Source: Enterococcus sulfureus ATCC 49903
GTDB taxonomy: Bacteria; Bacillota; Bacilli; Lactobacillales; Enterococcaceae
Length of the DNA stretch: 64,000 nt
Assembly (NCBI RefSeq): GCF_000407605.1
Contig: NZ_ASWO01000006.1
Span: 35,766 to 99,765, forward strand
Direction: 5' to 3'
The position numbers were made by a program, and so were the translations under genes. Shown here piece by piece: positions 60,381 through 64,000 of this stretch (position 1 is the first letter of the stretch; each line of letters starts with the position of its first letter). The notes under the pieces were generated by a model, which made no database searches, was not told where the DNA came from, and was given only the letters and a program-made list of their open reading frames with translations.

Positions 60381-60923
60381 TTGGATATTAAAATTTTATT
60401 GATGACGTTTTTCATCAACTTTTTCTACGTAACAATTAGTACGATTCGATTTATGCTAACGATGAAAGGCTACCGTCTAGTTGCTCCTTTACTTAGTATG
60501 ATTGAAATTACGATTTATATTTTAGGACTCTCTCTTGTCTTAAATCGCTTAAGCAATCCACTGAATTTATTCGTCTATGCCTTAGGTTACGCAGTCGGTG
60601 TTAGTATTGGGATCAAAATCGAAGATCGTTTAGCACTTGGATATATTATGACAACTGTCATTTTACCAGCTGATACAGAAGAAGAAAAAGCTTTACCTAA
60701 AGTATTAAGAGATAATGGCTATGGCGTCACACAAAGTCATGCCGAAGGATTATCTGGTGAACGATTGGTATTGGAGATCTTATCTCCACGTAAAAATGAA
60801 CGTGACTTGTATCAATTAATCAAATCAGTTGAAGAACGCGCCTTTATCATTACTTATGAACCTAAGTATATCTCAGGTGGATTCTGGACAAAAAAAGTAC
60901 GCAAACGTCAAAAAAATACGTAA
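60381..60923 (+). CDS. DUF2179 membrane protein (UPF0316/YebE type)
   Basis: About 180 residues from TTG 60381 (MDIKILLMTFFINFFYVTIST) 8 bases after AAAGGAG; a GTG inside that site is unlikely. Three N-terminal membrane helices are followed by the DUF2179 domain (about 95-165: GYGVTQSHAEGLSGERLVLEILSPRKNERDLYQLIKSVEERAFIITYEPKYISGGFW). UPF0316 proteins are conserved in Bacillota with unknown function; the DUF2179 domain is PII-like and may bind a nucleotide. Ends at a shared terminator. Confidence 0.87.
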   Translation: MDIKILLMTFFINFFYVTISTIRFMLTMKGYRLVAPLLSMIEITIYILGLSLVLNRLSNPLNLFVYALGYAVGVSIGIKIEDRLALGYIMTTVILPADTEEEKALPKVLRDNGYGVTQSHAEGLSGERLVLEILSPRKNERDLYQLIKSVEERAFIITYEPKYISGGFWTKKVRKRQKNT

Positions 60924-60956
60924 AAAAAGACTGGAGAAACTCTCCAGTCTTTTTTC
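60922..60956. terminator. Bidirectional terminator, DUF2179 gene / glmS
   Basis: AAAAAAAGACTGGAGA/TCTCCAGTCTTTTTT between convergent genes. Confidence 0.9.
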
Positions 60957-62768
60957 TTATTCTACCGTAACAGCTTTCGCTAGATTACGTGGTTTATCGA
61001 CATCATATCCACGATGTAGTGATGCATAATAAGCGATTAATTGAGTCGGTACGACCGTTACCAGTGGTGTCAAGAATTCATGAACATTTGCCATGACCAA
61101 TTGATCGGATTCTTTTGCAAGGGCTTCGCTTGCAATCACAAATGTATTGGCTCCACGACTTTCCACTTCTTTCAGATTTCCACGTGTGTGTGGCCCTGTT
61201 AGCGTATCTGTAATCAATCCAAAAACAGGTGTACCTTCTTCAATCAAAGCAATCGTTCCATGCTTCAATTCACCTGCCGCAAATCCCTCTGTTTGGATAT
61301 ATGAGATTTCTTTTAATTTTAACGCAGCTTCCATTGCAACATAATAATCTGCACCACGTCCGATATAAAATGCATTGCGTGTTGTTTCAAGTAATTGTGC
61401 CATTGCTTGATCAATGACTTCTTTTTCATTAATGATCGTATCCATCGCATTGGCTGCTAATCCTAATTCGTGTACGATATCAAAATCACGCGCTTCTTGA
61501 CGATCTAATTTCATCCCTAGTGCTTTTCCTAAAAGATTCATTAGCGTTACTTGCGCCGTATAAGCTTTTGTTGAGGCAACAGCAATCTCTGGACCTGCAT
61601 GTAATAACAAGGTATACGTCGCTTCACGTGATAAAGTGGATCCGGCAACGTTTGTAATGGTTAACGCTGGTAAATTCAATTCGTTGACTTTCACTAATAC
61701 TTGGCGACTATCTGCAGTTTCTCCACTTTGTGTCAAGAAAATAAAGAATGGGTGTTTAGATAACATCGGTAAACGATATCCTACTTCACTTGAAACATGA
61801 AGTTCTACTGGAATCCCTGTCATCGTTTCAATTGCATGCTTCGTTGCCCATCCAGCATTATAACTTGTCCCACAAGCAACCACATAAATACGGTCACTTT
61901 GACTCATATGAGTTAATAACGCATCATCAATCGTTGTTTGTCCGTCTTCTGTTACATAGGTTTGTGCTAGACGGCGTAATACAGCTGGTTGCTCATCGAT
62001 TTCTTTTAGCATATAAAAAGGATACATGCCTTTTTCAGTATCTGAGGCATCTAGTTGGGTCACAAATGCTTCACGCGTAATTTCATGGCCCGCTTGATCT
62101 TCAATTTGAATACCATCTGCATGAACAAAGACCAATTCACCATCATTGATTTCAACGAAACGATCCGTCTGTGTCAACATAGCCATTGCATCACTACAAA
62201 TAACATTAAATCCTTCACCTAATCCAATCAATAAAGGACTTTTATTTTTGGCAACATAGATCGTTTTACTATCTTCACTATCGATCAATGCAAATGCATA
62301 GGATCCTTTGATTTCTTTTAATGCACGACGAAACGCTTTTTTCGTAGTCATTCCTTCTTTTTCAGCAAAGTAAGCGACTAAATGAACTGCAATTTCAGTA
62401 TCGGTTTCTCCAATAAAAGTATCTTCAGCTAAAAAGTTCGTTTTTAATTCATCAAAATTTTCAATCACGCCATTATGGACTAGTACAAATCGGCCTGATT
62501 CTGAAGTATGAGGGTGCGCATTGGTTTCGCTTGGAACTCCATGCGTTGCCCAACGTGTATGTCCGATTCCCATTGTCCCGTTGATTTCTTCTGTTAATTT
62601 ATCTTTTAAGTTTTGAATTTTTCCTTTTGATTTTACTAAATGATTCGTTTTTCCATCCGCTAAAAAAATACCTGCTGAGTCGTACCCACGGTATTCTAAT
62701 TTATCTAAACCATGTAATAAAATATCTTTTGTTTGTGGATTTCCGATTACTCCTACAATTCCGCACAT
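60957..62768 (-). CDS. glmS: Glucosamine--fructose-6-phosphate aminotransferase (isomerising)
   Basis: Makes glucosamine-6-phosphate from fructose-6-phosphate and glutamine, the entry to cell-wall amino sugars. The start is ATG 62768 because MCGIVG places the nucleophile Cys at position 1 after Met removal; a longer frame would bury it. The 603 residues contain the glutaminase domain (RWATHGVPSETNAHPH, about 73-88) and two SIS domains (VACGTSYNAGW, FLTQSGETADS, STKAYTAQ, ELKHGTIALIEEGTPV), ending DKPRNLAKAVTVE. There is no glmS ribozyme in the leader; NagR-like operators take its place. Confidence 0.96.
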   Translation of the reverse strand: MCGIVGVIGNPQTKDILLHGLDKLEYRGYDSAGIFLADGKTNHLVKSKGKIQNLKDKLTEEINGTMGIGHTRWATHGVPSETNAHPHTSESGRFVLVHNGVIENFDELKTNFLAEDTFIGETDTEIAVHLVAYFAEKEGMTTKKAFRRALKEIKGSYAFALIDSEDSKTIYVAKNKSPLLIGLGEGFNVICSDAMAMLTQTDRFVEINDGELVFVHADGIQIEDQAGHEITREAFVTQLDASDTEKGMYPFYMLKEIDEQPAVLRRLAQTYVTEDGQTTIDDALLTHMSQSDRIYVVACGTSYNAGWATKHAIETMTGIPVELHVSSEVGYRLPMLSKHPFFIFLTQSGETADSRQVLVKVNELNLPALTITNVAGSTLSREATYTLLLHAGPEIAVASTKAYTAQVTLMNLLGKALGMKLDRQEARDFDIVHELGLAANAMDTIINEKEVIDQAMAQLLETTRNAFYIGRGADYYVAMEAALKLKEISYIQTEGFAAGELKHGTIALIEEGTPVFGLITDTLTGPHTRGNLKEVESRGANTFVIASEALAKESDQLVMANVHEFLTPLVTVVPTQLIAYYASLHRGYDVDKPRNLAKAVTVE

Positions 62769-62790
62769 CTGCAAAAAACCTTCTTTCATA

Positions 62791-62834
62791 ATTGGTATAC
62801 TCTATATTTATACCATAAAAAACTGTTTTTACAA
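62791..62834 (-). promoter_or_regulatory. glmS promoter with NagR-like operator
   Basis: Minus strand TTGTAA (62829-62834), 16 bases, TATAAA (62807-62812). The inverted repeat TTGGTATA-N9-TATACCA (62792-62815) covers the -10 and start site and resembles GntR-family NagR (dre) sites with TGGTATA half-sites. Confidence 0.6.
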
Positions 62835-62867
62835 GTTTTAAGACCAAATTTTCATTTTATTTTTTAA

Positions 62868-62883
62868 ATTGGTATATATCATT
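62868..62883. promoter_or_regulatory. Second NagR-like site upstream of glmS
   Basis: ATTGGTATATATCATT, a near palindrome with a TGGTATA half-site, 55 bases upstream of the glmS -10. Confidence 0.5.
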
Positions 62884-62886
62884 AAA

Positions 62887-62912
62887 AAAGAGAACGCCTA
62901 AGCATTCTCTTT
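62887..62912 (-). terminator. Terminator of the YitT gene
   Basis: AAAGAGAATGC-TTAG-GCGTTCTCTTT followed by TTTAA on the minus strand; it overlaps the end of the coding sequence. Confidence 0.8.
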
Positions 62913-63755
62913 ACTTTCTTCCATAATTTGATGGGTGAACCCTTCACCGATTACATTTTGTACTTCATTTACAATCACAAAGGCTTCAGGATCGATTCGA
63001 TTGATGATTTTCGTAACCGCAAGCAACTGTGGACGACTAATGACAATATATAATACTGGGCGTTCTTGTTTCGAATAATATCCTTTTGCATCAAATACCG
63101 TAATACCACGTTGAATTTCTTGATCGATCGTATACGCAATTTCTTCGTGATGTTTGGAAATAATGGTTATAGCTTTTTTCGGATTGAACCCTTCTAATAA
63201 GTAATCCAATACCTTTGTTGACACATATAAAGAGACGATCGTTAGGATCATACTTTCGATCCCAATAACAAACACCGAGACCAATACCACTAAGATATCA
63301 ATAAATAATAAGGCATAGCTGACGTTCCAACCTAAAAACTTGTTTAAGATCTTTGCCACGATCGCACTACCGGCTGTCGTACCATTTCCTAGCATAATCA
63401 ATCCCATACCGATTCCCATTAAAAATCCAGCTGCTAATGCGGCTACGATTCGTTGATCTGTATAAAAATGCCAGTCATGCGTTAGATTTAAAAAGAAAGA
63501 CATAAAAGCCATAGCTACCAATGTGTACAATACAGTAGCTCGATCTAAAAATTTCCAACCAATTAATAATAATACCCCATTTAGCGCTAAGTTCGTCCAA
63601 GCTGGTGCCCAGTGATAAAGATAGTATAAAATCATTGTGATCCCAGTTACTCCACCCTCACCAAGATCATTGCTAATCGCAAAATAATTAACAGAGACTG
63701 CAAAAATAAATGCGCCCAATAAAATTTGAATCAAGTTTCGTACAATACGTTTCAT
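62898..63755 (-). CDS. YitT family membrane protein
   Basis: A 285-residue protein starting MKRIVRNLIQILLGAFIFAVSVNYFAISNDLGEGGVTGITM at ATG 63755 with GGAGGGG 7 bases before. Five to six membrane helices (YitT_membrane domain, including GTTAGSAIVAKILNKFLGWNVSYALLFID) are followed by a C-terminal DUF2179 domain (about 210-280, RGITVFDAKGYYSKQERPVLYIVISRPQLLAVTKIINRIDPEAFVIVNEVQNVIGEGF). The function is unknown. A longer reading frame reaching 63896 is only the 5S rRNA gene read as protein. Confidence 0.9.
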   Translation of the reverse strand: MKRIVRNLIQILLGAFIFAVSVNYFAISNDLGEGGVTGITMILYYLYHWAPAWTNLALNGVLLLIGWKFLDRATVLYTLVAMAFMSFFLNLTHDWHFYTDQRIVAALAAGFLMGIGMGLIMLGNGTTAGSAIVAKILNKFLGWNVSYALLFIDILVVLVSVFVIGIESMILTIVSLYVSTKVLDYLLEGFNPKKAITIISKHHEEIAYTIDQEIQRGITVFDAKGYYSKQERPVLYIVISRPQLLAVTKIINRIDPEAFVIVNEVQNVIGEGFTHQIMEESKENA

Positions 63756-63788
63756 CTTATCCCCTCCAAAAATAACTATAAAAAAATA

Positions 63789-63812
63789 AGCAAGAGCACA
63801 GGCTCTTGCTTT
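63789..63812 (-). terminator. Terminator of the rRNA operon
   Basis: AGCAAGAGC/GCTCTTGCT stem, with TTATTTTTTTA on the minus strand, a few bases after the 5S rRNA. Confidence 0.85.
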
Positions 63813-63816
63813 GTTT

Positions 63817-63932
63817 GCATGGCGACGTCCTACTCTCACAAAGGGAAACCCTTCACTACAATCGGCGCTAAGAAGCTTAACTTCTGTGTTCGGCATGGGA
63901 ACAGGTGTGTCCTTCTCGCTATCGCCACCACA
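63817..63932 (-). rRNA. rrf: 5S ribosomal RNA
   Basis: Read on the minus strand, the sequence begins TGTGGTGGCGATAGCGAGAA and contains CCCATGCCGAACACAGAAG, GTTAAGCTTCTTAGCGCC and GTGAGAGTAGGACGTCGCC, the full low-GC Gram-positive 5S pattern of about 116 bases. It is the last gene of an rRNA operon whose 23S and 16S lie beyond the right edge. No tRNA follows it. Confidence 0.96.
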
Positions 63933-64000
63933 CTATGGTGAGCTTATTCACTCAAAACTGGATTGAAGTACTTCATCAAAACTCGTCGAGTTTTTCATTT
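63933..64000 (-). other. 23S-5S internal spacer (part)
   Basis: Spacer sequence between 5S and the 23S gene outside the window, with the ACTCAAAACTGGATT-type block often found in lactic acid bacterial rRNA spacers. The 23S 3' end is not reached. Confidence 0.6.

Noticed and set aside
62769-62897. glmS ribozyme
   Set aside because: The space between the -10 box and the start codon is under 40 bases, and no ribozyme core is visible.
63756-63896. N-terminal extension of the YitT reading frame
   Set aside because: These codons lie in the 5S rRNA gene and its terminator; a strong ribosome binding site stands before ATG 63755.
1-64000. Mobile element, prophage, CRISPR array or antiphage defence island
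   Set aside because: No transposase, integrase, phage structural gene, regular spaced repeats, Cas, restriction-modification or toxin-antitoxin protein was recognised on either strand.

Overview
The window looks like a chromosomal segment of an Enterococcus-type member of the Lactobacillales. The evidence is low GC with strong GGAGG ribosome binding sites, many U-tract terminators, catabolite (cre) boxes, PTS-centred sugar metabolism with a LevR/sigma-54 system, a 5S rRNA of typical low-GC Gram-positive sequence, and gene neighbourhoods usual for that order (ohrR-ohr, MFS-DUF4811, serC-serA-DUF1015). I do not assign a species. I see no phage, insertion sequence, transposase, integrase, CRISPR array or tRNA gene. 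The region reads as stable, accessory-rich metabolic chromosome.

Layout. 1-1.4 kb: a DUF979/DUF969 membrane pair (DUF979 is cut by the window edge). 1.5-5.1 kb: serine biosynthesis operon serC-serA-DUF1015. 5.2-9.8 kb: sucrose locus with scrA divergent from scrB-scrR and paired operators over both -35 boxes. 9.9-18.4 kb: alpha-galactoside locus (GH36 alpha-galactosidase, msmEFG-type ABC importer without ATPase) divergent from a YesN/YesM two-component system. 18.4-21.2 kb: SPFH protein, tRNA hydroxylase TrhO and an alpha/beta hydrolase. 21.3-28 kb: beta-galactoside/galactan-type locus (GH42 enzyme and a second ATPase-less ABC importer) divergent from a LacI regulator. 28-34.5 kb: epimerase-like oxidoreductase, NhaC antiporter, a two-domain lipoprotein, an amidohydrolase/esterase pair, and an AI-2E-family exporter.

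34.5-43 kb: stress and ion genes. These are a MarR-nitroreductase-monooxygenase-DUF1304 operon with two tandem operator-promoters, mntH, ohrR/ohr, an extracellular flavoprotein reductase and a KimA-like potassium importer. 42.9-46.3 kb: a LevR-type activator with a sigma-54 promoter driving PTS IIB and IIA genes but no IIC. 46.4-49.9 kb: an MDR efflux operon with its MerR regulator, then TerC. 49.9-52.1 kb: a 333-bp gene-free region with terminator, hairpins and LysR box, then LysR and NamA. 52.2-54.9 kb: a dedicated ECF transporter of unknown substrate. 55-58 kb: guanine deaminase and nucleobase permease. 58-64 kb: amino-acid permease, nnrD, DUF2179 protein, glmS with NagR-like operators, YitT, and the 3' end of an rRNA operon (5S).

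How the genes work together. Three adjacent sugar systems (sucrose, alpha-galactosides, beta-galactosides) form a plant-oligosaccharide island. Raffinose-type sugars cut by GH36 would release sucrose-type products, which the scr genes use. Both ABC importers must borrow an ATPase encoded elsewhere, and both have a stem-loop after the binding-protein gene. The most interesting unexplained items are the serB-less serine operon with a DUF1015 protein that has a ParB-like GHHR motif, the IIC-less sigma-54 PTS operon, the putative structured RNA between LysR and TerC, and the orphan-substrate ECF transporter. All functional calls rest on reading the sequence and on remembered family features; no database search was run.
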